Part shown: in pieces, positions 10,186 through 18,452 of the stretch
Numbering within the stretch: the stretch's first letter is position 1
Layout: the number at the start of each line of letters is the position of its first letter
Origin: CAILZL01 sp050248275
Lineage (GTDB): Bacteria > Pseudomonadota > Gammaproteobacteria > Steroidobacterales > Steroidobacteraceae
NCBI GenBank assembly: GCA_050248275.1
Contig: JBFWSR010000011.1
Location: 38,905 to 102,904, forward strand
DNA: 64,000 nucleotides
Direction: 5' to 3'
Translations under genes and position numbers: made by a program
Notes under the pieces: generated by a model
What the model saw: the letters and a program-made list of their open reading frames with translations, nothing else
Database searches by the model: none
What the model was told of the DNA's origin: nothing

Positions 10186-10214
10186 AGTATTACCGGGCCG
10201 CGCGGGAGCGTCAA
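10186..10214 (-). promoter_or_regulatory. predicted sigma-70 promoter of the trp operon
   Basis: On the minus strand, TTGACG at 10214-10209 (five of six matches to the -35 consensus) is followed after 17 bases by AATACT at 10191-10186 (four of six matches to the -10 consensus). The trpL ATG starts nine bases after the -10 box. No operator resembling the E. coli TrpR site was recognised. The call is by motif and position only. Confidence 0.65.
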
Positions 10215-10308
10215 GCGAACCGTGCAGCCTGCGCCCGAGTGAATCGCGGATGTGAATTAATGCGAGTAGCGTGGACAATCCGGGCACACCCAAACCAGCG
10301 CCAGAGCC

Positions 10309-11001
10309 ATGAACGCCACCTCCCCCACTTGTCAGGTCTGCCAGTCCCAGCAACGCAGCAATCTACGCCGGGCCATCATCGTGCGGCCCGCCGTTGCACA
10401 ACTCATTCAACGCGAAACCGGCCATTGGGATGAAAATGCCTGGATATGCGTGACCGATCTGCAGCGCTTCCAGCAGCAATATGTGCAAAGCCTGCTGGAA
10501 GACGAGAAAGGCGAACTGAGCGCGCTGGACCGCGAAGTGCTGCAAGGACTCAAAGAACATGAAATCCTGAGCCGCAATCCGGAAGTGGAGATCGATGCGC
10601 AACTCACCTTGGGTCAACGACTGGCGGACCGCATCGCCGAGTTTGGCGGCAGCTGGGCGTTCATTATTGTCTTCGCCATCATCTTGTTCAGCTGGATGGG
10701 ACTCAACTCCTGGCTACTGGCCAGCAAGCCCTTCGACCCCTATCCCTACATTCTGCTCAATCTGGCGTTGTCCGCACTCGCTGCCATTCAGGCGCCGTTG
10801 ATCATGATGAGCCAGAACCGGCAGGAAGCCCGCGACCGCGCCCGTGCACAACACGACTATCAGGTGAATCTCAAAGCCGAACTGGAAATCCGCCAGCTGC
10901 ATCAGAAGATCGATCACATGCTGTCGCACCAATGGGAACGTCTGGTGGAAATCCAGGCAGTGCAGATGGAATTGGTCAATGAAGTGCGGGGCAAGAAGTA
11001 G
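10309..11001 (+). CDS. DUF1003 family membrane protein
   Basis: The 230-residue protein begins with a possible metal knuckle (Cys8 and Cys11 in CQVCQ), then a soluble region, two hydrophobic segments near residues 115-133 and 145-165, the DUF1003 signature DPYPYILLNLALSALAAIQ, and the MMSQNRQ stretch that starts a charged C-terminal coiled-coil-like helix. Function of the family is not established. It diverges from the trp operon; about 130 bases separate the ATG from trpL and must hold both promoters. Confidence 0.85.
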   Translation: MNATSPTCQVCQSQQRSNLRRAIIVRPAVAQLIQRETGHWDENAWICVTDLQRFQQQYVQSLLEDEKGELSALDREVLQGLKEHEILSRNPEVEIDAQLTLGQRLADRIAEFGGSWAFIIVFAIILFSWMGLNSWLLASKPFDPYPYILLNLALSALAAIQAPLIMMSQNRQEARDRARAQHDYQVNLKAELEIRQLHQKIDHMLSHQWERLVEIQAVQMELVNEVRGKK

Positions 11002-11074
11002 ATGCCGTCAGCATCGCTGTTGCGAACTCATGGATTCGCAGCCAAGCAGCGGCCATTCAAGTTGCAGCAGGATA

Positions 11075-11455
11075 TTAGCCATCCACATACAACCAGTGAT
11101 CGGCTTCGCGGACAAAACGACTGCGCTCATGAAGCCGCAGCGCAGAACCGCCGCCCACCCGGTAACGCGCAATGAACTCGACCTCTGCGCCATCCGCGTC
11201 GATCACACGCGCTTCGACCACCTTGAGTCCCAGCCATTTCGTACCGGGTTCGAACGACACTTACCGGGGCCGTGTGCTCTGATGCCAGGTGGCGAGCAAG
11301 TACGACTCGTTCTGCAACACGAAGGCGGCATAACGCGAACGCATCAACGCCTCGGCGGTGGGTGACGGTTCGCCGGCATGCCAACGGCCGCAACAGACCG
11401 CGTACTCGATGTTTGAACCACAGGGGCAAAGCAACGCGGCTTTCACTTCAGACAT
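11075..11455 (-). pseudogene. YchJ-like SEC-C protein interrupted by an in-frame stop
   Basis: From an ATG at 11455 the frame reads an SEC-C zinc motif (CPCGSNIEYAVCC) and a YchJ body (LMRSRYAAFVLQNESYLLATWH), then stops at a TAA at 11263-11261. The same frame continues immediately with TKWLGLKVVEARV, IARYRVGGG and the expected end DHWLYVDG. Both halves therefore form one YchJ-length protein of about 126 codons with a single nonsense codon between STRPR and VSFEPG. It could be a true pseudogene, a sequencing error, or a split gene (GTG at 11260). The start overlaps the end of the upstream GST gene by 13 bases. Confidence 0.7.
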
Positions 11456-12093
11456 ACATCCTCGTGACCGGGCTGCCAAACCGGGTACTTCACCATCACT
11501 GACTGAAACAACGCCGAGGATTCCCACCCCGCCAGCCACGCCTGAAGACAAGGCAACGGCACAGCAGCAAATGCTGCTGCATCAGCGTGTGCAAATTGCC
11601 GCACGAACGGAAAGAGGGCGACGTCTGCCAGCGACGGCACACTGCCAAAGAGATAAGCACTATTGACCAAACGCGCTTCCAGTGGCGCCAACAGCTTGAC
11701 GGCCTCAGCACGATGCTCGGCAGGTTGCGAACCGGGATAGCGGTTAGCGTACTTCATTCTATCGAGATGAAACTTGAACAGACCATCGTTGCTGGCAATG
11801 ACATCATTCATTTGTTCACCCGGCGCCAGCCACTGTTGCGGATCGTTCTGACCAAGCGCCCAGCGCATGATGTCCAGACTTTCATCTATCACACGACCAT
11901 CCTGCAACACCATCACCGGCACCGTCCCTTTCAGTGATGCTGCCAGCAGAGCGGCAGGCTTGTCTCGTAGCAACACCTCACGAATGACGCAGCCCACCGC
12001 CGACACCGTCAGTGCCATCCGCGCACGCATGGCATAAGGACAGCGGCGAAAGCTGTACAGAATCAGCGCAGACGAGGCCGGATTCATTCCCAT
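11443..12093 (-). CDS. glutathione S-transferase family protein
   Basis: The 216-residue protein has an N-terminal thioredoxin-like domain starting SALILYSFRRCPYAMRARMA, where the Cys-Pro-Tyr position resembles cysteine-type (glutaredoxin-like or omega/beta) GSTs. The GTVPVMVL segment holds the cis-proline, DESLDIM the glutathione gamma-glutamyl contact, and an alpha-helical C-terminal domain (SLADVALFPFVRQFA) follows. The ATG at 12093 has AGGA five bases upstream; a second ATG at 12087 is also possible. It is co-oriented with the broken ychJ-like gene. The substrate is unknown. Confidence 0.85.
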   Translation of the reverse strand: MGMNPASSALILYSFRRCPYAMRARMALTVSAVGCVIREVLLRDKPAALLAASLKGTVPVMVLQDGRVIDESLDIMRWALGQNDPQQWLAPGEQMNDVIASNDGLFKFHLDRMKYANRYPGSQPAEHRAEAVKLLAPLEARLVNSAYLFGSVPSLADVALFPFVRQFAHADAAAFAAVPLPCLQAWLAGWESSALFQSVMVKYPVWQPGHEDVCLK

Positions 12094-12169
12094 CCTGTTC
12101 CTGTTTGAATAACTGGCTGTAAAAATAGCAAATGACCACAATTTGGTGTGGCTTGTAGTGGATATGCGG

Positions 12170-12422
12170 ACTACTAGAACCGACCCGAAGCGGGCACGCG
12201 CACGAATACCCCCTTTAACCCGGTGCCCAGCACCGTTGACGCCTAGAGCGGCCGCTTACCCTGCTCGTTCAACATCACTTGTGAACGCAGCTTGCTGTTA
12301 GGTGCGCACACGCCGTGGAACTGGGTCAGGTTCCCGCGCAACCTGAGCACCAGTACCGTCAGTCTAGCGATGAAGTCCAACGGATTGAAAAAGACGTGGT
12401 GGCGCCCATCCCGAGCTTCCAC
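12170..12422 (-). pseudogene. decayed IS91-type transposase C-terminal fragment
   Basis: In one minus-strand frame the translation FNPLDFIARLTVLVLRLRG followed by NLTQFHGVCAPNSKLRSQVM closely resembles the well-conserved C-terminal region of IS91/IS801-type Y2 transposases (LAALVPRPR...FHGVLAPN). After a TAG at 12245 the same frame goes on with GTGLKGVFV, like the LKRVF element that follows in intact copies, then ends in two stops. No catalytic tyrosines, start codon or element ends remain. It fills the otherwise gene-free stretch between the GST gene and the gene at 12479. Confidence 0.6.
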
Positions 12423-12478
12423 CGCGATATTGGAATCGGTAGGATTACTGTCCGCTAGAAGAGAACAGGAGCAATGAC

Positions 12479-13390
12479 ATGAAAAAAGCGTTACTAATAA
12501 TAGGACTACTGGCGCTGTCAGCCTCGGCACGATCAGAAACATGTGAACAATCGTTTCAGACGATTGGTGATCCGCGCAATGGCTTGTTCTTTACCGGCAA
12601 AGTTCAATTGCCTAACCTGAGCGTCCAGAGCGCACTTGGCCAGTTGCAGCAGTTCGCACTGGATGGCGGATATGAAGTTGGCAATGAATTGATCGCCGGT
12701 AACTCTGGAGAGTTATCTTTCACACAAACCAGCAACAATCCGCCGCTGGTAATTCAGGCCGCCGCCGATAGCTCCGGGCTGGTTTCGCTAGCCATGAAGT
12801 TGGCCCGAGGACAGAAAGCCAAGGCGCAGGATGTCCAGACAGAATTCTGCTCAATACTCGCAAAGCTAAAGACTGGCAAAGAAGGTGAAGCTATCGCCAC
12901 TGCGGCGCGGGCCAGAACTGGATCTGGCCGAATTATTGATGCCAAAGCGGAACAGCTATCAGCAGAAATTGGTAAAGAGGTGAAAAAAACACTGGCGCCA
13001 GTAGCAAGCAAAGGCAACCTCAGTCGGGTACTGATTGGTACTGGCGAATATGCCTCGTCGGGCGAATATGCGGAGGCGTTCGCGCCTTTACGCGCGAAAT
13101 ACGTTGGACGGAAATATCAGATTGACGGCCAAATCTATACTTTGTCCCGCAATTCGATGACTAGAGAAATGGAAATTAACTATCTGGTTACCCAAAAAAA
13201 GGGCTTGCTGGGCGTGCGCCAGGAATCTGGCTCTAACATGCTCAACTTCCAGATCACCTGCATATTCGCTAGCGATCAGGGCAAGTTCTTTAACGCCCTG
13301 TCAGAAGGAAATTGGGTAACGCTTGTGGGAACGGTCACGAATATGCAACCCGGCGGCATGCAGCTCAATGATTGCCGTCAGGCAAACTGA
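12479..13390 (+). CDS. secreted protein with C-terminal OB-fold-like domain
   Basis: The 303-residue product has a clear signal peptide (MKKALLIIGLLALSASARS) and a cysteine-poor body. Residues about 205-300 (KYQIDGQIYTLSR, CIFASDQGKFFNAL, NWVTLVGTVTNM) resemble the tRNA_anti-like / nucleic-acid-binding OB fold seen in secreted proteins of unknown role. AGGAG stands seven bases before the ATG. The gene sits between an IS91 relic and a toxin-antitoxin pair, so this is an accessory region. No specific function is claimed. Confidence 0.7.
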   Translation: MKKALLIIGLLALSASARSETCEQSFQTIGDPRNGLFFTGKVQLPNLSVQSALGQLQQFALDGGYEVGNELIAGNSGELSFTQTSNNPPLVIQAAADSSGLVSLAMKLARGQKAKAQDVQTEFCSILAKLKTGKEGEAIATAARARTGSGRIIDAKAEQLSAEIGKEVKKTLAPVASKGNLSRVLIGTGEYASSGEYAEAFAPLRAKYVGRKYQIDGQIYTLSRNSMTREMEINYLVTQKKGLLGVRQESGSNMLNFQITCIFASDQGKFFNALSEGNWVTLVGTVTNMQPGGMQLNDCRQAN

Positions 13391-13446
13391 TCACAACTGC
13401 GCCCGGATTAACGCCGGACCGTCGGTTCACAGATATTGGCGCTTGG

Positions 13447-13749
13447 TCATGCCGCACGCGGCATTCGGACCTTGACCGCCACATCAATGCGCGCACCGAG
13501 CAGATTGATAACCGCCATCAAACGATCAACCGTGAAGCGGCTCAAGTCGGCGTTACGGATGCGGGAAAAATCCGCGGCGGCAATGCCGGTTTTAGCGTGT
13601 GCAGCTCGTGTGCTCAAGCCGTCCTTGTCCATCCGCTTGATGATCTCCGCAGCCAAAATGGCTTTGAGTTGCTCAACGTCCGCACAGGGTCGTTTGACAT
13701 CGCGGTAGACATTGCCGCTGCCACGGGTCACCTCAATTCGTTCACTCAT
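13447..13749 (-). CDS. HTH antitoxin of a HigBA/RelE-type pair
   Basis: The 100-residue protein has an XRE-like helix-turn-helix at about residues 40-75 (LSTRAAHAKTGIAAADFSRI, then RFTVDRLMAVINLLG). It overlaps the stop of the upstream toxin gene by four bases (ATGA), which fits translational coupling. Toxin-first order is typical of higBA-like modules. It likely neutralises the toxin and represses the pair's own promoter, as known for the family. Confidence 0.85.
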   Translation of the reverse strand: MSERIEVTRGSGNVYRDVKRPCADVEQLKAILAAEIIKRMDKDGLSTRAAHAKTGIAAADFSRIRNADLSRFTVDRLMAVINLLGARIDVAVKVRMPRAA

Positions 13750-14093
13750 CGCAATATCTCCCGCAACCGTTTCAATCTATCTCTTACCAAATCAATTTCA
13801 TGCTGTGGCGTTTTAATGCCATGCGTGGATTTTTTCTGAAAGGCATGCACCACCCAGACATCCGCCCCAAGCTGCACCGCATATATGACACGAAATGCAT
13901 TTCCGACATATGGCAACGCTATTTCCAATACGCCTGAACCAAGACCCTTCAATGGCTTGGCTATATCTGATTTGCCTCCCTCTGCTGCAATGGTCAAAGC
14001 CGCCAAGCAAATCGATTGCGCCTCGTCAGGAAACTTGTTGAATTCCTTCAGGGCCGCATTCGCCCAGGATATTGGTCGCGTCTTCCGTGTCAT
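13746..14093 (-). CDS. RelE/HigB-like toxin (phage Gp49-like family)
   Basis: The 115-residue basic protein matches the Gp49-like branch of the RelE/ParE fold: ISWANAALKEFNKFP at the start, the central PLKGLGSGVLEIAL strand, FRVIYAVQLGADVWVVHAF, and the FQKKSTHGIKTPQHEIDLVRDRL end. Family members cleave mRNA on the ribosome. The ATG at 14093 is preferred over a longer frame because the family starts here. It is followed by its antitoxin with a four-base overlap. Confidence 0.85.
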   Translation of the reverse strand: MTRKTRPISWANAALKEFNKFPDEAQSICLAALTIAAEGGKSDIAKPLKGLGSGVLEIALPYVGNAFRVIYAVQLGADVWVVHAFQKKSTHGIKTPQHEIDLVRDRLKRLREILR

Positions 14094-14322
14094 GTGGTAA
14101 CTTTTGCACAGCCCGCTTGCTGATGTCAAATATGACTACAGGTGTATTTGCCAAACCTGCACCAGTTCATCAGTCCGCAGGAATGGGTATTTCCATTTGT
14201 TGGGACCGAGGCTCGAATACCGCATAAGGGCCGGTCTCGGTCACATGCCGCCCCACGCTGTTAGAATCCCCCCTTCAATGGGTCATCGCTATCCGGTAGC
14301 GACCCTCATCAAGGAGATCGCA

Positions 14323-16518
14323 ATGCGTCTGTTCAAAATCGCGGCCTGGCTGCTTGCCGGTATGGTGGGCATTGTTGTGATCGGCATTGCGCTGGTGGCG
14401 CTGTTTTTTGATCCCAACGATTACAAGCAGCAGATCGAACGGCTGGTGCAGGACAAGACCGGCCGCGCCTTCAGTCTCAGCGGCGATTTGAAGCTGTCAG
14501 TGTTTCCGTGGCTGGCGGTACAGGTCGGCGCGGCGACGCTGGGCAATGCGCCGGCCTTTGGCGAGACGCCGATGGTTGCCATCAATGGCGCGCGGCTGGG
14601 CGTGAAATTGCGGCCGTTGCTGAGTGGCCGCTTTGAAATCGGCGCAGTGGAACTGGACGCGCCGCGCATCGTCCTGATCCAGACTGCCGAGGGCAACAAC
14701 TGGTCGGGCATGGGCGGCGACCATGCGGAGACTGAAACGCCCGCTGCCGAACCAGGCACCAGCAAGCTGGATGCCAGCATTGCCAGTCTCAGCATTCGCA
14801 ATGGCTCGGTAAGTTACGAAGATCGCGCCGCCGGCACGACCACTGCCGTGAGTGATTTCAATCTCAGCACCGGCAAACTGAAACCCGGCGAGCCGTTTGA
14901 TTTGAAATCGGACTTCAAGCTGCAACGCGACACCGACCTGAATCTGGATGCGCAACTATCAGCCAATATCACCGCCGATCTGGAGGCCAGCCAGTACACG
15001 CTGAATCAACCGGCATTCACGCTGACCCTGAAAGGCGGCAGCTATCCGCCAGCAGGCATGCCCGTGAACCTGAAGGCAGCCCGCATCGTGGCCGATACCG
15101 AACGTAGCGAATACCAGGTAGAACAGCCAGAAATCACCCTGGCGCTGAGCGGCGAGCGCTATCCGAAAGATGGCCTGCCGGTCAACATCAAGGCCAGCAA
15201 CATTGTCGCCAATCTTGATGCCCAGACTGCGCAAGTGGCCACGCTGGCCATCGATGCAGCGGGCGCGAAACTGTCGGGTGAGCTGCAGGCCACACAGATC
15301 GTGGATGCGCCCGCAATTACGGGAACACTCAAACTGGCGCAGACGTCATTGCGCGAGCTGGCGCCCAAGTTCGGCATCAAATTACCCGTCACCAGCGACA
15401 GCAGAACCTTGCAACGTTTCACGATGGAAACCGGGCTGCATGCCGGCAAAACCACCGTCGAATTCAAGCCACTGACGCTGCATCTGGACGACACCACGAT
15501 CACCGGCAGCGCCGGCATTGCCGATTTCGACAGCATGGCTATGCGCTTTGATCTGAACGGCGACAGCATCAATCTGGATCGTTATCTGCCGCCGGAAGAT
15601 CCATCGGCAAAGGCAAAGACCGATGCCAGGACCAGCACCGAACCCACACCGATTCCGGCCGATGCAATTCGCGGTCTGAACGTGCGCGGCAAGCTGGCCA
15701 TCAATCAACTGACTGTCAGCAAGATACCCATGAGCAAGCTGGTAGTGGGTGTGGATGCAGCCAACAACAAACTGCAACTCAATCCGCTGCAAGCCACGCT
15801 GTACGAAGGCAAGTACCGGGGCAATGTGACGCTGGATGCCAATGGCAAGCAACCCGGCGTGAGCATGGAGCATCACATGGAGGGCATCAATTTCGCGCCG
15901 TTGTTTGCAGCGCTGTTCGACAGCAAACGCATCGCTGGCCGTGGTAATGCCAACATGAAATTCGCCGGTGTCGGGGCCGATACCAATGAGCTGAAGAAAA
16001 CCCTGAATGGCACCCTGGATTTCAATGCCAAAGATGGCGCGATTGAAGGCTTTGACCTGTGGTATGAAATCCGCCGTGCACGCGCCGTACTGAAACAGCA
16101 GGCCATCCCCGCCCGCACTGATGCGGAACGCACTGCTTTCACCAGCCTGAACGGCACAGCCACTGTAAAAAATGGTCAGGTCAGCAATCAGGATCTGGTC
16201 GCCGCCATGCAGTATCTCAAGGTGACGGGTCAGGGCACCGTTGACCTCGCCAGCGACGCACTCGACTATCGCCTGAACACTACGGTGATGAAGATTCCTG
16301 CGGAAGACAAGCTGGCTGAACAGACGCAGGACTTGAGCGGACTGACCATTCCAGTGCGCATCACCGGCACGCTTGCCGAACCCAAAGTGCGGCCGGATGT
16401 AGCCGGACTGGTCAAAGAGAAGGCCAAGCAACGCATCGAGGAAGAAAAAGAAAAAGTCATCGACAAGGCGAAGGAAAAACTTCAGGACAAACTAAAAGGC
16501 TTGTTTGGCGGCGGTTGA
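14323..16518 (+). CDS. AsmA family protein
   Basis: The 731-residue protein begins with one membrane anchor (residues 5-27), then the AsmA N-terminal signature FDPNDYKQQIERLVQDKTGR and SLSGDLKLSVFPWLAVQVG, a long beta-rich periplasmic region with repeated GSYPPAGMPVNLKA / ERYPKDGLPVNIKA segments, and a highly charged Lys/Glu tail. AsmA-like proteins are elongated repeating-beta-groove proteins implicated in lipid movement between the membranes. AAGGAG lies seven bases before the ATG. The gene is transcribed alone. Confidence 0.92.
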   Translation: MRLFKIAAWLLAGMVGIVVIGIALVALFFDPNDYKQQIERLVQDKTGRAFSLSGDLKLSVFPWLAVQVGAATLGNAPAFGETPMVAINGARLGVKLRPLLSGRFEIGAVELDAPRIVLIQTAEGNNWSGMGGDHAETETPAAEPGTSKLDASIASLSIRNGSVSYEDRAAGTTTAVSDFNLSTGKLKPGEPFDLKSDFKLQRDTDLNLDAQLSANITADLEASQYTLNQPAFTLTLKGGSYPPAGMPVNLKAARIVADTERSEYQVEQPEITLALSGERYPKDGLPVNIKASNIVANLDAQTAQVATLAIDAAGAKLSGELQATQIVDAPAITGTLKLAQTSLRELAPKFGIKLPVTSDSRTLQRFTMETGLHAGKTTVEFKPLTLHLDDTTITGSAGIADFDSMAMRFDLNGDSINLDRYLPPEDPSAKAKTDARTSTEPTPIPADAIRGLNVRGKLAINQLTVSKIPMSKLVVGVDAANNKLQLNPLQATLYEGKYRGNVTLDANGKQPGVSMEHHMEGINFAPLFAALFDSKRIAGRGNANMKFAGVGADTNELKKTLNGTLDFNAKDGAIEGFDLWYEIRRARAVLKQQAIPARTDAERTAFTSLNGTATVKNGQVSNQDLVAAMQYLKVTGQGTVDLASDALDYRLNTTVMKIPAEDKLAEQTQDLSGLTIPVRITGTLAEPKVRPDVAGLVKEKAKQRIEEEKEKVIDKAKEKLQDKLKGLFGGG

Positions 16519-16649
16519 TTGCCATCCATACTGCCCATCCCTACCGCTAGCCGGCATCGGGCATGAATTAATGGTGATAGCCCGGCAATCTTCCTGCCTG
16601 CCGCGCATCGCAACAAAACGCGATGCGCAGCAAACGCTTTGCACCGAAC

Positions 16650-16850
16650 TTACTTGTCAGATGCCGGACAGGTCTTGATGCCCAGCAGCGTATACAGCGG
16701 ACACCAGCTCATGCTTGCGGTAAGCAGCGGCACCAGACCAATCAAACCGAACCAGCGCGAACTGTCCTGACGCAGGAACAACAGACTCAGCAACGCTAGG
16801 CCGATGACGATGCGAACCACTCGATCAGCTGACCCCACATTCTTTTGCAT
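16650..16850 (-). CDS. DUF2892 small inner-membrane protein
   Basis: The 66-residue product starts MQKNVGSADRVVRIVIGLAL, the classical DUF2892 opening, with two hydrophobic segments (about 13-30 and 33-50) and the family's CPLYTLLGIKT end containing a conserved Cys-Pro. Such proteins are often found as stand-alone genes or fused to rhodanese. A second, distinct DUF2892-like gene is at 27072-27272 beside a rhodanese. Role unknown. Confidence 0.85.
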   Translation of the reverse strand: MQKNVGSADRVVRIVIGLALLSLLFLRQDSSRWFGLIGLVPLLTASMSWCPLYTLLGIKTCPASDK

Positions 16851-16952
16851 GACACACCTCAGTTAATTATCGTTGCCACTCTAACGCCCCACCCACCCCA
16901 AACCGCTACGGGATGCTCCTGATGTCGTCGCGTGTTCCACTATCTGTTTGTA

Positions 16953-17056
16953 GAACCTATCTCAAAATGTAGCGAGCACTGAAAGCCATAGAGTGGTCAT
17001 TCCTGCGAAAGCGGGCATGACGTGAAGTGGTGTTTCCTGAATTTTGAGATAGGTTC
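16953..17056. repeat. MITE-like element with 16-bp perfect terminal inverted repeats
   Basis: GAACCTATCTCAAAAT at 16953-16968 is the exact reverse complement of ATTTTGAGATAGGTTC at 17041-17056. The 72-base interior has no open frame and holds a smaller imperfect dyad (TGCGAAAGCGGGCA). The size and structure fit a miniature inverted-repeat element. No clear target-site duplication is seen at its ends. It may act as a terminator-like RNA hairpin for the adjoining methyltransferase gene, which ends at 17060. Confidence 0.6.
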
Positions 17057-17059
17057 CAG

Positions 17060-17665
17060 TTACACAGGTTTGCGCGCCAGCAGTTGCACTACAGCGCTGC
17101 GGCCGTTGTGATAACTGCCCTCGTGTATATCGCGCTCGATTTCCTGCGCCACCACAAATTCCAGTCCCGACAACTCTGCACGCAGAGCATCCAGTGTCAC
17201 CAGCAGTGACAACTCCTTCGGCCCACCCGTACCAAATGCCAGTTGCCTGGGCGTATAGGCTTCCAACACAAACAGGCCGCCGGGACGCAGGCCGTTGCTG
17301 ACGGATTGATGCAATCGCCGACGCAGTGGCGACGGCGTGTGCGCAAAGATGGATACGATGCCCGACCAGTGTCCGGCTTCAATCTGAAAATCAGCCAGAT
17401 CGGCAACCGAGGTCGAAAGGCTCACGCCGCGTTGTTGCGCCAGCTCATTGGCGCGACGCAGACCTGTTGCGGATTGATCCACCGCCAGCACTTCATGCCC
17501 CTGCTGCGCCAAGTACACCGCGTTACGCCCCTGCCCTTCCGCCAGACACAGCACCGGACCGGCCGGTATCTGTGCGGCAACCGAGCGCAGAAAATCATTC
17601 GGCTCGGCGCCATAGGCATATTCGTCCTCGGCAAAACGCTGGTCCCAGAATGGATCGGTAGTCAT
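17060..17665 (-). CDS. SAM-dependent methyltransferase, TehB-like
   Basis: The 201-residue protein has the Rossmann methyltransferase fold: motif I is VLCLAEGQGRNAVYLA near residues 38-53, the acidic end of strand 2 is VLAVDQS, and GLFVLEAYTPRQL follows strand 5. The DPFWDQRFAEDEYAYG opening is typical of TehB-like / class I methyltransferases linked to tellurite or toxic-oxyanion response. The ATG at 17665 is the family start. It is seven bases downstream of dps, so the two may be co-transcribed. The substrate is not known. Confidence 0.88.
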   Translation of the reverse strand: MTTDPFWDQRFAEDEYAYGAEPNDFLRSVAAQIPAGPVLCLAEGQGRNAVYLAQQGHEVLAVDQSATGLRRANELAQQRGVSLSTSVADLADFQIEAGHWSGIVSIFAHTPSPLRRRLHQSVSNGLRPGGLFVLEAYTPRQLAFGTGGPKELSLLVTLDALRAELSGLEFVVAQEIERDIHEGSYHNGRSAVVQLLARKPV

Positions 17666-17672
17666 AGGTGAA

Positions 17673-18149
17673 TCACTTTTCCAGCAGGCTGCGCAACATC
17701 CAGGCGGTCTTCTCGTGCAACTGAATGCGTTGCGTGAGCAGATCGGCTGTCGCTTCATCGGTGGCGCGTTCTGCCGCCGGGAAGATGGAACGCGCAGTGC
17801 GCACCACCGCTTCCTGACCTTCGACCAGCAGACGGATCATGTCTTCAGCCTTGGGCACGCCCGCCGTTTCCTTGATGGAACTCAACTTGGCGTATTCGCT
17901 GTAAGTGCCGGGCGCCGGAAACCCCAGGGCGCGGATGCGTTCGGCCACCAGATCCACCGCCAATGCCAGTTCGTTGTACTGGGTTTCGAACATCAGGTGC
18001 AGGGTCTGGAACATCGGGCCGGTGACATTCCAGTGAAAGTTATGCGTCTTGAGATACAGGCTGTAGGTATCCGCCAGTAACTTGCCCAGGCCTGCGGCAA
18101 TTTCTTCGCGGTCTTTGGCATTGATGCCTATGTCTATATGAGTGCTCAT
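17673..18149 (-). CDS. dps: Dps family DNA-protecting ferritin-like protein
   Basis: Forms dodecamers that oxidise and store iron with peroxide and can coat DNA under stress. The 158-residue protein has the intersubunit ferroxidase residues in KTHNFHWNVTGPMF and in the following FETQYNELALAVDLVAERIR helix. The ATG at 18149 has AGGAG seven bases upstream; a TTG one codon earlier is not preferred. The lysine-poor N-terminus suggests weak DNA binding, if any. Confidence 0.92.
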   Translation of the reverse strand: MSTHIDIGINAKDREEIAAGLGKLLADTYSLYLKTHNFHWNVTGPMFQTLHLMFETQYNELALAVDLVAERIRALGFPAPGTYSEYAKLSSIKETAGVPKAEDMIRLLVEGQEAVVRTARSIFPAAERATDEATADLLTQRIQLHEKTAWMLRSLLEK

Positions 18150-18306
18150 CAAGTTTCTCCTGTTCTCACTGATTGGTTGCTGATTGGTTGCTGACCAGTG
18201 TGCGCCAATAGATGCGATGTGTGAAATAGATAGCCCTAATCGCAGTCATTGGCAGCACTGCCATCATGTAGGGGTTACTACCTACCAAACACTCCGCACT
18301 CGGTGA

Positions 18307-18426
18307 CTATTTATCTTGCCTCACTGTCTCAGCGCCCTGCTGCTCATGCATCTCCAGCCACATGGCATTCAGGATCGCAAACGAACAGGCAAACGCCAGA
18401 CCCAACACCCAGGTGAAGTACCACAT
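18307..18426 (-). CDS. cydX: cytochrome bd oxidase small subunit CydX
   Basis: A 39-residue single-span protein starting MWYFTWVLGLAFACSFAILN, with the conserved Trp-Tyr-Phe-x-Trp-x-Leu-Gly start and a short charged tail. CydX stabilises the haem site of CydAB in the inner membrane. GGAG lies close upstream of the ATG and the gene is 26 bases after cydB. It is too short for most gene callers, but the sequence match is clear. Confidence 0.92.
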   Translation of the reverse strand: MWYFTWVLGLAFACSFAILNAMWLEMHEQQGAETVRQDK

Positions 18427-18452
18427 TGTCTCAAGCTCCTGTCAGTCAAATT

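Noticed and set aside
12292..12477. Plus-strand 61-codon frame opposite the IS91 relic
   Set aside because: The minus-strand translation has a recognisable transposase pattern; the plus frame has none.
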